Origin: Limnohabitans sp. T6-5
GTDB taxonomy: Bacteria; Pseudomonadota; Gammaproteobacteria; Burkholderiales; Burkholderiaceae_C
DNA length: 64,000 nucleotides
Assembly (NCBI RefSeq): GCF_003063315.1
Contig: NZ_NERV01000001.1
Span: 186,001-250,000 of the forward strand
Direction of reading: 5' to 3'
Position numbers and translations under genes: made by a program. Shown here one piece after another: positions 42,950 to 52,285 of this stretch; positions within the stretch are counted from its first letter, which is position 1, and every line of letters starts with the position of its first letter. A model generated the notes under the pieces. The model had not been told where the DNA came from and searched no databases. It saw only the letters and a program-made list of their open reading frames with translations.

Positions 42950-44041
42950 TCAAGGCGCTGATTCAAACCGCACCGGAATGCGCTGGCGCCCAAACGGTTT
43001 GAACGCCTGGCCCTCGGGCGCAAAGTGCCCGGGCAAGGGATGCGCGCAGTGCCCGCAACGGTTGCCCTGCAGGGCGTTGTGCGTCACCAGGTGCCAGTCA
43101 CGCACCAGCACGGGCGCCTGACACAGCGGGCAAAAGGTCGTGCCGCCTTGCGCATCGTGCACGTTGCCGGTGTAGACAAAGCGCAGGCCTTCGCCCATGG
43201 CGATGTGCCTGGCTCGGGCCAGCGTCTCGGGCGGGGTGCGGGGTCGGTCCTGCATCTTGTAGTCCGGGTGAAAGGCCGTGAAATGCAGCGGCACATCGGG
43301 CCCCAGCTCACGCACCATCCAGCGCGACAGGGCCGTGAGTTCGGCATCCGAATCGTTGGCCCCGGGAATCAGCAAAGTGGTGACCTCCAGCCAGCAGCGG
43401 GTGGCATGCCGCACATGCACCAGGGTGTCGAGCACGTTGTTCAAATCTCCGGCGCACCATTGGCTGTAAAAGTCTTGCGTAAAGGCCTTGAGGTCGATGT
43501 TGGCCGCATCCATGTGGGCAAAAAACTCACGCCGGGGCGCATCATGGATAAAACCCGCCGTGACCGCCACCGATTTCACGCCCGCTGCACGGCAAGCTTG
43601 CGCGGTGTCGATGGCGTACTCGGCAAAGATGACCGGGTCGTTGTAAGTGAAGGCCACCATCGGCGTTTGCAGTTGCACGCAGGCGGCGGCAATTTCTGCG
43701 GGCATCACACGCTGACCCAGTTTGTCGACATCGCGGCTTTTGGAGATGTCCCAGTTCTGGCAAAACTTGCACGACAGGTTGCACCCCGCAGTGCCAAAGC
43801 TCAAGATGCTGCTGCCCGGATAAAAATGGTTGAGCGGCTTTTTCTCGACCGGGTCCAGACAAAAACCGCTGGAGCGGCCATAGGTGTCCAGCACCATCTG
43901 ATCGCCCACACGCTGACGCACAAAACACAAACCGCGCTGCCCCTCGTGCAGCTTGCACTCACGCGGGCACAGATCGCACTGCATGCGGCCATCGGCCAGC
44001 ATCTGCCACCAGCGGGCGGGGTATGGCGTGTCAGGTTGCAT
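42950..44041 (-). CDS. AmmeMemoRadiSam system radical SAM enzyme
   Basis: 363 residues from ATG 44041. 'MQCDLCPRECKLHEGQRGLC' is a Cys-rich N-terminal motif of this family, and 'GTAGCNLSCKFCQNWDIS' provides the C-x3-C-x2-C radical SAM cluster. 'FTYNDPVIFAEYAIDTAQAC' and 'FHPDYKMQDRPRTPPETL' follow, and the C-terminus has a zinc-ribbon-like pair ('FCPLCQAPVL', 'RCGHCAHPLPGH'). Its start overlaps the Memo-AMMECR1 gene by 11 bases, so both are made together. The reaction catalysed by this system is not established. Confidence 0.92.
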   Translation of the reverse strand: MQPDTPYPARWWQMLADGRMQCDLCPRECKLHEGQRGLCFVRQRVGDQMVLDTYGRSSGFCLDPVEKKPLNHFYPGSSILSFGTAGCNLSCKFCQNWDISKSRDVDKLGQRVMPAEIAAACVQLQTPMVAFTYNDPVIFAEYAIDTAQACRAAGVKSVAVTAGFIHDAPRREFFAHMDAANIDLKAFTQDFYSQWCAGDLNNVLDTLVHVRHATRCWLEVTTLLIPGANDSDAELTALSRWMVRELGPDVPLHFTAFHPDYKMQDRPRTPPETLARARHIAMGEGLRFVYTGNVHDAQGGTTFCPLCQAPVLVRDWHLVTHNALQGNRCGHCAHPLPGHFAPEGQAFKPFGRQRIPVRFESAP

Positions 44042-45734
44042 GGTCTGCCTCGGTGAACTTTTGCACCCGGTACACCGACAGGCGCACCGCATCCGACCAA
44101 TGGTCAGAAGGCAAACCCGCCTTGCGCTTGAGCTGCGCCATGAACTTGCGCGGATCGGGCAACTGATCCCACACCTGCGGCAAGAAGGTGCTGCGATAGG
44201 CCCGCCCCTCATGCTCACAGCTGAAGATCACGCCGTGCTCATGCGGCTGCAACTGCCACAGGGCGTGCGATTCGTTGGCAAAGGGCAGCGGCTCGGGCGC
44301 CGTCAAGACCGACACCTCCACCGCCAGAGTGGGCGCCTCTTGGGCCGTCACAGGGGCAAAGCGAGGGTCTTTCAAAGCAGCGGCTTGCGCATTGGCCATG
44401 ATGTCTTCGTGCAATGACCGATGCGCCTGCAAGCTGCCAATGCAGCCGCGCAGCTGGCCCGCCTGGGTCAAGGTCACAAAACTCGCGCCCAATTCGTTCA
44501 AGGCCTGCACAGCGGGCGCAGGCACCGGGGCAGACACTGGGGCAGCCGCTGTGGCCCGGTGCAAGCTGTGCCGTGCCAATTGCAGCAAACTGGCTCCGGC
44601 TTGCGCATCCAGCCCAGACACCGCGCTTGGCACGGGGGGCTCATACAAAGCAAAGCTGGCATACCCCACCACCCGCTGGCGGCCTTCGGGGGCGTTGCCC
44701 GCTGTGTCGCCCGAGTTGCAATACCCCAGCTGCCGCACCTGCAAAGCACGGGTGCGCGCTTGCAGCAAAGCCGCATTGAGCGGCGTTGCGCCACAGGCTT
44801 GCTGGTGGTTCAGGTCAGTCGCCATGGACAGCACCTGAGCGCAGGTGGCCAGGTCCATGCTGCAGGCCTGTTCATAGGTGTGAAAGTGCGACAGGTCCGT
44901 GCTGATGAGGATCAAGGTGTCGTCTCCGCCCCACAGTCGGTCGAGCAGCAAGGCCACATCTTGCGGCGACACCGCGCCCACCAGCAGCGGCAATACCCGG
45001 GGCAATTCCTGCCCGGCCCACAGCCGCTGAATGAAGGGCAAATGCACCTCCAGACAGTGCTCCTGCGCGTGGGCTTCGGGCACCGACAGCACAAAGGGCA
45101 AATCGGCCACGGCATGCGCGGCCAAAGAATCCACCTCCACACCCCCCAAAGGCGTGGCAAAACTGCCCACGCCAGGCAAAGCCACGCCCCGCACCGCCAT
45201 GCGGTGAGTCGGCCCCAAAATCACGATCTTGCGAATGCGCTGCAAATGCGGGCGCAGCAAGGCATAGCCCTGCGCCGCCATGCCCCCCGAATACACATGC
45301 CCGGCATGCGGCAGCACCAGCACCTTGGGCGGCTGCACCTCATCCCGCACCTGCTGAGCCTGCTGTGCCTGTGACAAGGCCGCATCCACATCACGGGCCA
45401 ATTGCGCCGCATCCCCCGCGTAAAACCGCCCCGCCAAAGCGGGTGGGCGCACTATGGCCAGATACGCTTGCGCCAGTTCTTGCTCCAGAGCTTGCGCCTG
45501 AGGCTGCTTCAAGGCCAAACCTGCAGCCCGGTGACGGGCCGCCTCCACGCGGCCAACGCCCAACTCCACCCGTGCCAAATTGGCCTCGATCCCCACATCG
45601 TCTGGCGCATGTGCGTGGGCTTGTTGCAATAAGCCCAAGGCCTGCTCACGCTGTCCGCCCTGCCAGGCAGCAAAAGCCTGCTGAATCCAGCTCGCCACGG
45701 AGGCCGATGAGGTGTTGTGCAAAGTTTCAGACAT
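44031..45734 (-). CDS. TPR-Memo-AMMECR1 fusion protein
   Basis: 567 residues from ATG 45734. Residues about 10-95 are a short TPR-like helical region ('FAAWQGGQREQALGLLQQAH'). Residues about 105-370 are a Memo domain: 'LAGRFYAGDA', 'VLPHAGHVYSGGMAAQGYAL', 'ILGPTHRMAVRGVALPG', 'EHCLEVHLPFIQRLW' and 'ISTDLSHFHTYEQA', with the metal-site His residues. Residues about 385-560 are AMMECR1: 'LRGCIGSLQAHRSLHEDIMA' is the family signature. The partner radical SAM gene follows. The N-terminal TPR is unusual. Confidence 0.9.
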   Translation of the reverse strand: MSETLHNTSSASVASWIQQAFAAWQGGQREQALGLLQQAHAHAPDDVGIEANLARVELGVGRVEAARHRAAGLALKQPQAQALEQELAQAYLAIVRPPALAGRFYAGDAAQLARDVDAALSQAQQAQQVRDEVQPPKVLVLPHAGHVYSGGMAAQGYALLRPHLQRIRKIVILGPTHRMAVRGVALPGVGSFATPLGGVEVDSLAAHAVADLPFVLSVPEAHAQEHCLEVHLPFIQRLWAGQELPRVLPLLVGAVSPQDVALLLDRLWGGDDTLILISTDLSHFHTYEQACSMDLATCAQVLSMATDLNHQQACGATPLNAALLQARTRALQVRQLGYCNSGDTAGNAPEGRQRVVGYASFALYEPPVPSAVSGLDAQAGASLLQLARHSLHRATAAAPVSAPVPAPAVQALNELGASFVTLTQAGQLRGCIGSLQAHRSLHEDIMANAQAAALKDPRFAPVTAQEAPTLAVEVSVLTAPEPLPFANESHALWQLQPHEHGVIFSCEHEGRAYRSTFLPQVWDQLPDPRKFMAQLKRKAGLPSDHWSDAVRLSVYRVQKFTEADHAT

Positions 45735-45826
45735 GGTCCTGATTTCCTGCCAAAAGTCCAAAGAACAAATCGCAGGCAAGCTTACTTCACTTCAGTGCGG
45801 ACATTTCAGGCGCCGGCACAGGCCCT

Positions 45827-45854
45827 TGTCGGGGCTGAAGCCGCCGACCTACAA
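45827..45854. repeat. Single GTCGGGGCTGAAGCC element
   Basis: TGTCGGGGCTGAAGCCGCCG then ACCTACAA, with a weak inverted partner (TGGTCGGTCGCC) just downstream. Confidence 0.8.
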
Positions 45855-45885
45855 ATACTCTCGATGGTCGGTCGCCACAGCGGCG

Positions 45886-46638
45886 TCAGGACTTGCCGGC
45901 ACTGAAGCCACCGTCGACCAACAACTGCGCACCGGTGACAAAACTGGCCTCATCGCTGAGCAGGAAGACAACCGCATTGGCCACCTCTTTGGGCTGACCG
46001 AGTCGGCCCAGGGGGTGAAGGCTGGTCAAAAATTGGCGCTTTGCCACATCAATGCCAGAAAGCAAGGGCGTATCAATGTAGCCTGGGCAAATCGTGTTCA
46101 CGCGCACCCCATGGCTGGCTGCCTCCAATGCAAGCGTGTGGGTCAGATTGACCACGCCTCCTTTGGCTGCGCTGTAAGCGGCTGTGTGGCTCTGCCCAAG
46201 CAAGCCCAAAATGGATGAACAGTTGACGATGCTGCCATGCCCCTGCTGGTACATGTGGCGCAACGATGCCCGCGCCACCCGAAACACCCCCACCAGATCA
46301 ATGTCAAGCACGCGGCCAAAGTCCTCGTCGGTGTATTGCTCGGCCGGGCTCAAGCCACCCACGCCTGCATTGTTGAAGACACCATCCAGACTGCCAAACG
46401 CCTCGACCGTGAGGTTCACCATCTTGTCCACCTGATCTGTCGAGGTCACGTCCACGGGCACAAAGATGCAGCACCCGGGGTACATCAGGCTCAAATCCAC
46501 CACCCGCTCCTGCCCTGGCGAGGTGGGCAAATCGGCCAGCGCCACCCGGGCACCTTCTTGCAAGCATCGGTCTGCCGTGGCCAACCCAATGCCACTGGCC
46601 GCGCCGGTGATGAGGATGGTTTGATGGGCAAGTCGCAT
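45886..46638 (-). CDS. Short-chain dehydrogenase/reductase
   Basis: 250 residues from ATG 46638 with AGGAG upstream. Cofactor loop 'TGAASGIG' at 11-18, Asp in 'VALADLP' favouring NAD(H), 'VFNNAGVGGL', catalytic Ser142, Tyr155 and Lys159 ('CSSILGLLGQSHTAAYSAAK'), and 'NTICPGYIDTPLL'. Substrate unknown. Divergent from the ftsH-like gene. Confidence 0.9.
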   Translation of the reverse strand: MRLAHQTILITGAASGIGLATADRCLQEGARVALADLPTSPGQERVVDLSLMYPGCCIFVPVDVTSTDQVDKMVNLTVEAFGSLDGVFNNAGVGGLSPAEQYTDEDFGRVLDIDLVGVFRVARASLRHMYQQGHGSIVNCSSILGLLGQSHTAAYSAAKGGVVNLTHTLALEAASHGVRVNTICPGYIDTPLLSGIDVAKRQFLTSLHPLGRLGQPKEVANAVVFLLSDEASFVTGAQLLVDGGFSAGKS

Positions 46639-46903
46639 ATGAATCTCCTGAAAGCGCTGGCGCAATCTGGCACCAACCGTGTGAAAAGTCCCCTTGCATT
46701 GCAACGCAGGGTCGTGACCAAGGCATTACTTGAAACAAGGTAAGCCCGTTGTCATCTCCTCATTTCATTGCGCTAACGCAAGGAACAGAGACCCCGCTGT
46801 GTTCAGCATGCAGGTTTTGTCACCTCGGACAAGCATGAACACGAGCCTCATGGCCACAGCGATCCGGGAGTGCTCCCAACCGATCTTCACCGAATCCATC
46901 CGC

Positions 46904-48763
46904 ATGAGCCGACCGCCCTCTGTCCCCCCTTCTGCGCAAAACCGGAAAATTTGGACCGTGGTCTACGTGGTCATGGCCACGCTGACACTGATCTGGTTAC
47001 AAGGCCTGTTTCAGGGCTCGGCCACCATCGACATGGTGCCTTACAGCCAATTTGAACAAGCGCTGAGCGAGGGGCGCATCCAGGAAGTCACCGTGTCAGA
47101 CAAAACCCTGACCGGCCAACTGAAAGAAGCCATCAACGGGAAAACTCGCTGGGTCACCATCCGCATCGAACCCGACCTGGCCACCCGCCTGGACCGTTTC
47201 AAAGTGCCCTATTCACGAGTCATTGAAACCACTTGGCTGCGCGATGTGTTGAATCTGATTTTGCCCTCACTGGTCTTTTTTGGACTCTGGTTTTTCCTGA
47301 TCCGTCGCCTGGTCGGGCAGCAAGGCGCAGGCAGTTTCCTGAACATTGGCAAAAGCAAGGCCAAGGTCTATGTGATGCAAGTCACGGGCGTGAGCTTTGC
47401 CGATGTCGCCGGGGTCGATGAGGCCAAGCAAGAACTGATGGAGGTGGTCGATTTTTTAAAGCATCCACAAGACTATGGCCGCCTGGGCGCGCACATTCCC
47501 AAAGGCGTCTTGCTTGTGGGGCCGCCAGGCACCGGCAAAACACTGCTCGCCAAAGCCGTGGCCGGTGAGGCGGGCGTGCCCTTCTTTTCGATGTCGGGCA
47601 GCGAGTTTGTGGAAATGTTTGTGGGTGTGGGCGCTGCGCGTGTGCGCGACCTGTTTGAGCAAGCACGCCTCAAAGCGCCCGCCATCATTTTCATTGACGA
47701 GCTGGATGCGCTGGGCCGCGCTCGGGGCGCCTTCCCCGGCCTGGGCGGGCACGACGAAAAAGAGCAAACCCTTAACCAATTGCTGGCCGAAATGGATGGT
47801 TTTGACACCTCATCGGGGGTGATCATTCTGGCAGCCACCAACCGACCGGAGATTCTGGACCCGGCCTTGCTGCGGGCGGGCCGATTTGACCGACAGGTGC
47901 TGGTGGACAAACCCGACAAAAAGGGGCGGCTGGACATCCTGAAAGTGCATGCCCAAAAAATCTCACTCGATGCACAGTTGTCGCTTGAAGCCGTGGCCGC
48001 CATCACACCGGGCTTCAGCGGCGCAGACCTGGCCAATTTGGTCAACGAAGCGGCCATTGTGGCCACCCGCCGCAAAGCGAACAGCGTGACCCTGGCCGAC
48101 TTTACGGCAGCGGTGGAACGCATCGTGGCCGGTCTGGAAAAACGCAACCGCGTGCTGAACCCCCATGAAAGGCTCACTGTCGCACACCACGAAATGGGGC
48201 ATGTGCTGGTCGCACTGGCCCTGCCAGACAGCGACACCGTGCACAAGGTGTCCATCATTGCGCGGGGCATCGGCTCGTTGGGCTACACCATCCAGCGCCC
48301 CACCGAAGACCGCTACCTCATGACCCGGGAGGAGCTGGAGCGCAAGATTTGTGTCTTGCTGGGTGGGCGTGCCGCAGAAAAATTGATGCTCGGCCACCTC
48401 TCGACAGGCGCAGCCGATGATCTGGCCAAAGCCACCCAAATTGCCCGTGAAATGGTCACACGCTTTGGCATGGATGACGATCTGGGCTGTGTGAGCCATG
48501 ACAGCAACCGAGCCATTTCGCCCGGAATGCCCGAAGTTTTTGGCAATCCGCCAACACCCGTATCCGAAGCCACGCTGCAACGCATGGATGCCGCCATTGA
48601 CCGCCTCATGACAAGCGGTTTGCAGCGTGCAGAGGACATTTTGAGCCGAAACCGTGACCTGCTGGCACGCTGCTCACAAGAATTGCTCCAACAAGAAACG
48701 CTTGATGCAGAGGCCTTGAAAGTACTCACTGCAGATCTCAAAAAAGAACCCGCCAGTGAATAA
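46904..48763 (+). CDS. FtsH-like AAA+ zinc metalloprotease (second copy type)
   Basis: 619 residues from ATG 46904; ATGs at 46808, 46835 and 46850 in the same frame are alternatives, none with a strong ribosome site. Two membrane helices (about 17-35 and 118-136) enclose a small periplasmic domain. AAA+ motor: Walker A 'GPPGTGKT' 206-213, pore loop '[17 protein letters not shown]', Walker B 'IIFIDE' 261-266, second region '[18 protein letters not shown]'. Protease site '[13 protein letters not shown]' has H-E-x-x-H (429-433), with Met where the main FtsH has Ala. Likely an extra FtsH working on membrane proteins under stress. Confidence 0.9.
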   Translation: MSRPPSVPPSAQNRKIWTVVYVVMATLTLIWLQGLFQGSATIDMVPYSQFEQALSEGRIQEVTVSDKTLTGQLKEAINGKTRWVTIRIEPDLATRLDRFKVPYSRVIETTWLRDVLNLILPSLVFFGLWFFLIRRLVGQQGAGSFLNIGKSKAKVYVMQVTGVSFADVAGVDEAKQELMEVVDFLKHPQDYGRLGAHIPKGVLLVGPPGTGKTLLAKAVAGEAGVPFFSMSGSEFVEMFVGVGAARVRDLFEQARLKAPAIIFIDELDALGRARGAFPGLGGHDEKEQTLNQLLAEMDGFDTSSGVIILAATNRPEILDPALLRAGRFDRQVLVDKPDKKGRLDILKVHAQKISLDAQLSLEAVAAITPGFSGADLANLVNEAAIVATRRKANSVTLADFTAAVERIVAGLEKRNRVLNPHERLTVAHHEMGHVLVALALPDSDTVHKVSIIARGIGSLGYTIQRPTEDRYLMTREELERKICVLLGGRAAEKLMLGHLSTGAADDLAKATQIAREMVTRFGMDDDLGCVSHDSNRAISPGMPEVFGNPPTPVSEATLQRMDAAIDRLMTSGLQRAEDILSRNRDLLARCSQELLQQETLDAEALKVLTADLKKEPASE

Positions 48764-48796
48764 TTGTCACACCCTGGGTTTGAGACAATACCCCGC

Positions 48797-48910
48797 ATGG
48801 ATGCGGACAACTGGATGGAACATTTCACTGCGCTGGCCTATCGCCTTGCAGGCTACGCCACGCTCAACCTCATCGACGATGTCGCGATGCTGGCCCTGAT
48901 TTTTAGCTGA
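48797..48910 (+). CDS. Possible 37-residue peptide
   Basis: ATG 48797 opens 'MDADNWMEHFTALAYRLAGY' and ends '...MLALIFS'. The reading frame is open and Trp/aromatic-rich, but no good ribosome site precedes it and the size alone makes chance likely. It may be a real small protein or the C-terminal fragment of something lost. Confidence 0.3.
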   Translation: MDADNWMEHFTALAYRLAGYATLNLIDDVAMLALIFS

Positions 48911-48944
48911 ACACGCCCTATACTTTCGCGCTCCCATGCGCCCC

Positions 48945-49017
48945 ATGTCGGGGTCTTCGACCGCCGCGCTACTCAAGTGCCATGTCCACGTAGGTCGGCA
49001 CTCGCAAAGTCCGACAT
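48945..49017. repeat. GTCGGGGTCTTCGACC palindromic repeat
   Basis: ATGTCGGGGTCTTCGACCGC at the left; GTAGGTCGGCACTCGCAAAG then TCCGACAT at the right. Same element as 34600-34686. Confidence 0.85.
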
Positions 49018-49067
49018 CATCTGACGCAACACGCAGGTGGATGGTTCATTGGCTGATCACATGTCGC

Positions 49068-49140
49068 ATGTCGGGGTCTTCGACCGCCGACCTACAAAAG
49101 ACCAATGCCCGCGCAGTTCGGTACTCGCAGAGTCCGACAT
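49068..49140. repeat. GTCGGGGTCTTCGACC palindromic repeat
   Basis: ATGTCGGGGTCTTCGACCGC with GACCTACAA at the left and an inverted AGTTCGGTACTCGCAGAGTC then CGACAT at the right; tandem neighbour of 48945-49017. Confidence 0.85.
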
Positions 49141-49147
49141 GTGCCCT

Positions 49148-51892
49148 TCAGCGACGCAGCAAGTTCTTCAGGACGTTTTGCAATCGGCGTGCCGTAGCAG
49201 CTTCATGAGGACCGGACAGCACTTGGGCCACGTCCTGGCCCCAGGTTTCTGCTGGACCGGGCTGATTGCGTTGGGTCAAGAGTTGCAACTGCAAAGCACG
49301 GCGTTCAGACAAATGCTCTGCGGGCGTGGGCACTTCGGCGGCCATTTCCAGACGTAACAAGGCCGTGGCAGCAGGCGCTTTGGCGCTGGAACTCACAGCT
49401 TGGGTCCATGCCTGACGGGTTGTGGCGTTGACTGCTTTGCCCAGTTCCTGAGCGGTCGGCAGCGCATCGGCTTGACGATCTTGCCAAGCGCTCATCATGC
49501 GGGTCAGCGTTTCGCCATGGGCCTGCGCGGCCAATTTGCGCAAGGACATTTCGGCACGTTCCATGGCGTCGCGTTGCGCACGGAAAGCCGCATCGCCCAG
49601 ACGCGGTGCGCGATCGCCACGGTCCTGAAAATCATCACGAGAGAAACGGTCACCGCGATCCCCAGTGCGAGGGCCTCGGTCAGCGGTGCGACCTGGGCGG
49701 TCGCCAGGACGCGCATTGCGGTCACCCGGACGGCCATCGCGGCGTCCATCACGGCCACCAAAAGCCCCAGCAGGTGCTTCGGCTTTCTTTTGGCCAGGGC
49801 GGTCATCACCACGCACGGCCACCACCGGTTTGACAGGCTTGGGCGGCGTGACGACTGGTGCGGGCTCAGGCGCTTCTTCTGGTGCTGCGGCATCCACTTC
49901 GGCGACCACATCACCTTCCGGCGCAGTTGCACTGGTCGTTTCAGTCGCAGCAGCTTCGGTCACTGCGGGTTCTGCGGCAATGGCCTCGGTAGGCATCGGC
50001 GCCGCTTTGGCTTGCGCTTCGGCGGCTTCTGCCTGTCCGCGCAATGCCGCGTCCAACGCGACCATGGCGGCGCGAATTTGGGCGGCATCGCCACTGGCGT
50101 TGGCGGTATCCAAGGCCTTGGACGCGTCGATCACAGCGCGATCACGGGCGCTCAGTTGGGTCACAGCCTGCTGTCGCTCGGCGCCTTTGCGCTGGAAGGC
50201 CTCGTCCAAGGGCGCACGGAAGACTTCCCACAATTTTTGCTCGGTCTTGCGGTCCAGCGGCACCGCTTGGGCTTCGGATTGCCAGCGCAACTGCAAGGCT
50301 TTGATGGCATCCACACGCAATGCAGCAGCGCCCAATTCACGCGCCTCAGTGATCAGGGCCTGGCGACGCTCGATGCTGGCTTTTTGTGCAGCTTCCAAAC
50401 GGGCCGCTGCGGCTTTGATGATGGCCTTCCACTGCGACTGCATCTCACCAAATGCTTTTTCGCTCAAGTGACCGGCATTGCGCCAGCGATCAGCAAATTG
50501 GTGCAAAGCGCGCAAATGGCTGCGCCAGTCATCGCTTTGCGCATGTTCGACCGTCCATGCTTTAACTTCCTCCATCAAAGCCACACGCTGGGCGCGGTGG
50601 GCTGCGGATTCTTGTTTGATCTGATCGAGCCAGGTCTGCACGGTTTTGTAGGCTTCGTTGCAAGCCGCGTCAAAACGCTTCCACAGGGCATGGTTGGGCA
50701 AGCCGCCTTGGTCAGTTTGCTTCCAGCTTTCGCGCAGTTGACGCAGGTTTTCCTGCATTTTCCGGCCACCCATTGCCGGTGTTTTGTCGGCGCCCAGCAA
50801 GGCTTCGGCCTTGGTCACCAGCTCTTGGCGGAGCTGGTCAGCACGCCAGCGCTGCCAGCCTTCGAGTTCACCGGCAGCCGTCAAAGCGGTGTGCACACGT
50901 TCATCCAAGGCAGTGTCCAGGTGCTTGCCATGGGTCTTGAGCACGGCACGCAAAGCTGCCGCTGCACCCGCTGACGCTTTGCCGTGGCCTTCAGCCACTT
51001 CTTTTTCAACAGCATCGAGCACGTCGGTCACTGCCAGGTTGGCGGCATCACGCAAAGCCTGACGCTGCGCAGGGTCCAGCTTGGGTTTGGCAGGCTTGGC
51101 GGGCTGCTCACCCGTGGGCGCCTCTGCTGAATGCTCTCCGCGTGCACGGCGAACCTCGTCGGCCCAAACCGGCACCGAAGGCAACGCAGCAGAAGCATCC
51201 GACTGCGCTTGCAAAGCCAAAACCAGCGCCGCAGAGAACCCCTCCCAAACCGCCTGCAACTGATTGCGCGCCGCATCGAGCTGTGGCGGAAACTTCATGT
51301 CCACACTGGGCCAAACTGCGTGGGTGGTCAGCTGTTGCGCCTGCGCTTGCCATTGAGCGACATCGGCTTGCAAACCGGTTTGGCCCGCATGCGCTTCGGC
51401 AATGGGTTTGGTAGACAGCACTTCAATGCGCTGAGCCAGCAAAACGGCCGCTTCGCGCTGCACCATCACCTGGTGCTGCAAATCTTCCACGCCTTTGACG
51501 ACTTCGGCCAGGCGGATCTTGAGACTGGCCAAAGGCTCGCGAGACAAGGGGGCTCCCGCCTTGGCGGCATCGCGCTGCCAGGCCAAAGCGTCGGCGATGT
51601 TCAGACGAGGCGCTTGCAACATGTGCTCGGCCTTTTGTGCCCAATCGCTGGCCAGCGCGTCCTGACCTTGTGCACGCTTGATCTCATCCAGTTTTTCTTT
51701 AAGGATTTTGGCCACGCCTTTGTCACGGGTAGACAGCTCCCGGTACACCTCGTTCATCAGCTCAGCCGAGGGCTCAGTCTGAAGCCAGTCGCGTACGCGT
51801 GCGCTGCGCTCGCCTGAAGTGGCTGCCGAAAAGGCCCCCCCGGTCAATTGGTCCAGGGCGGCAAGGTCAAGAGGCTTATAAGATGAAGTCAC
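49148..51892 (-). CDS. DUF349-domain protein, very long
   Basis: 914 residues from GTG 51892 (TTG 51898 is possible). Almost all helix: repeated segments of about 70 residues with 'LRQLRESWKQTDQGGLPNHA', 'LWKRFDAACNEAYKTVQTWL' and 'LWEVFRAPLDEAFQRKGAER', which is the DUF349 pattern. A Gly/Arg/Asp-rich stretch (about 680-770, 'RDGRRDGRPGDRNARPGDRP') looks like an RNA- or protein-binding disordered region. A final helical domain follows. DUF349 proteins are of unknown function. Divergent from the transglycosylase gene. Confidence 0.85.
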   Translation of the reverse strand: MTSSYKPLDLAALDQLTGGAFSAATSGERSARVRDWLQTEPSAELMNEVYRELSTRDKGVAKILKEKLDEIKRAQGQDALASDWAQKAEHMLQAPRLNIADALAWQRDAAKAGAPLSREPLASLKIRLAEVVKGVEDLQHQVMVQREAAVLLAQRIEVLSTKPIAEAHAGQTGLQADVAQWQAQAQQLTTHAVWPSVDMKFPPQLDAARNQLQAVWEGFSAALVLALQAQSDASAALPSVPVWADEVRRARGEHSAEAPTGEQPAKPAKPKLDPAQRQALRDAANLAVTDVLDAVEKEVAEGHGKASAGAAAALRAVLKTHGKHLDTALDERVHTALTAAGELEGWQRWRADQLRQELVTKAEALLGADKTPAMGGRKMQENLRQLRESWKQTDQGGLPNHALWKRFDAACNEAYKTVQTWLDQIKQESAAHRAQRVALMEEVKAWTVEHAQSDDWRSHLRALHQFADRWRNAGHLSEKAFGEMQSQWKAIIKAAAARLEAAQKASIERRQALITEARELGAAALRVDAIKALQLRWQSEAQAVPLDRKTEQKLWEVFRAPLDEAFQRKGAERQQAVTQLSARDRAVIDASKALDTANASGDAAQIRAAMVALDAALRGQAEAAEAQAKAAPMPTEAIAAEPAVTEAAATETTSATAPEGDVVAEVDAAAPEEAPEPAPVVTPPKPVKPVVAVRGDDRPGQKKAEAPAGAFGGRDGRRDGRPGDRNARPGDRPGRTADRGPRTGDRGDRFSRDDFQDRGDRAPRLGDAAFRAQRDAMERAEMSLRKLAAQAHGETLTRMMSAWQDRQADALPTAQELGKAVNATTRQAWTQAVSSSAKAPAATALLRLEMAAEVPTPAEHLSERRALQLQLLTQRNQPGPAETWGQDVAQVLSGPHEAATARRLQNVLKNLLRR

Positions 51893-52285
51893 GGTCAAAA
51901 CGCTTTAAAACACAATCCATGCCGAACACGGCATCAGGCGACGGACCCGGACGTACAAGCCACAACTTGTACAACGAGCCAAAACCGGTATTTTCACCGG
52001 TATTTGGACATGAGAGAACAGTTGGCCCGAATACGAGGCAATCTCTGGCTGTTTTCAGCCCCTGCGGGCTTCCTTATATCCAGAACACATCAAAATTCTT
52101 CATTGATATTCTTGACGAGATATGAAATGTTTCTAGAATTCGCACAGCTCACCCCAATTAGGGATAACCCTAAACCACCCGCCCGGTTCAGCCTGCGAAA
52201 GTATTTTGTTCTTTTTGCAGGCCCCTGCCCCCCAACCTACAAGCCATGTGACAGCGTCGCATGGCTTGGCATGAGAGGACGTGCT
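51893..52285. other. Divergent regulatory region between DUF349 and transglycosylase genes
   Basis: About 390 bases without a gene. It holds two ACCGGT sites in AACCGGTATTTTCACCGGT (51983-52001), a motif seen again at 62172-62191 upstream of another minus-strand gene; a plus-strand promoter (52112-52139); and a small hairpin TTAGGG/CCCTAA with loop ATAA at 52158-52173. Confidence 0.65.
52112..52139 (+). promoter_or_regulatory. Sigma-70 promoter of the lytic transglycosylase gene
   Basis: TTGACG (52112-52117), 16-base spacer, TAGAAT (52134-52139). Predicted start near 52146 leaves a leader of about 140 bases with the hairpin at 52158-52173. Confidence 0.75.

Noticed and set aside
49400-50974. 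524-codon plus-strand frame opposite the DUF349 gene
   Set aside because: Shadow of a helical Ala/Glu/Leu-rich gene; no domain and no ribosome site.
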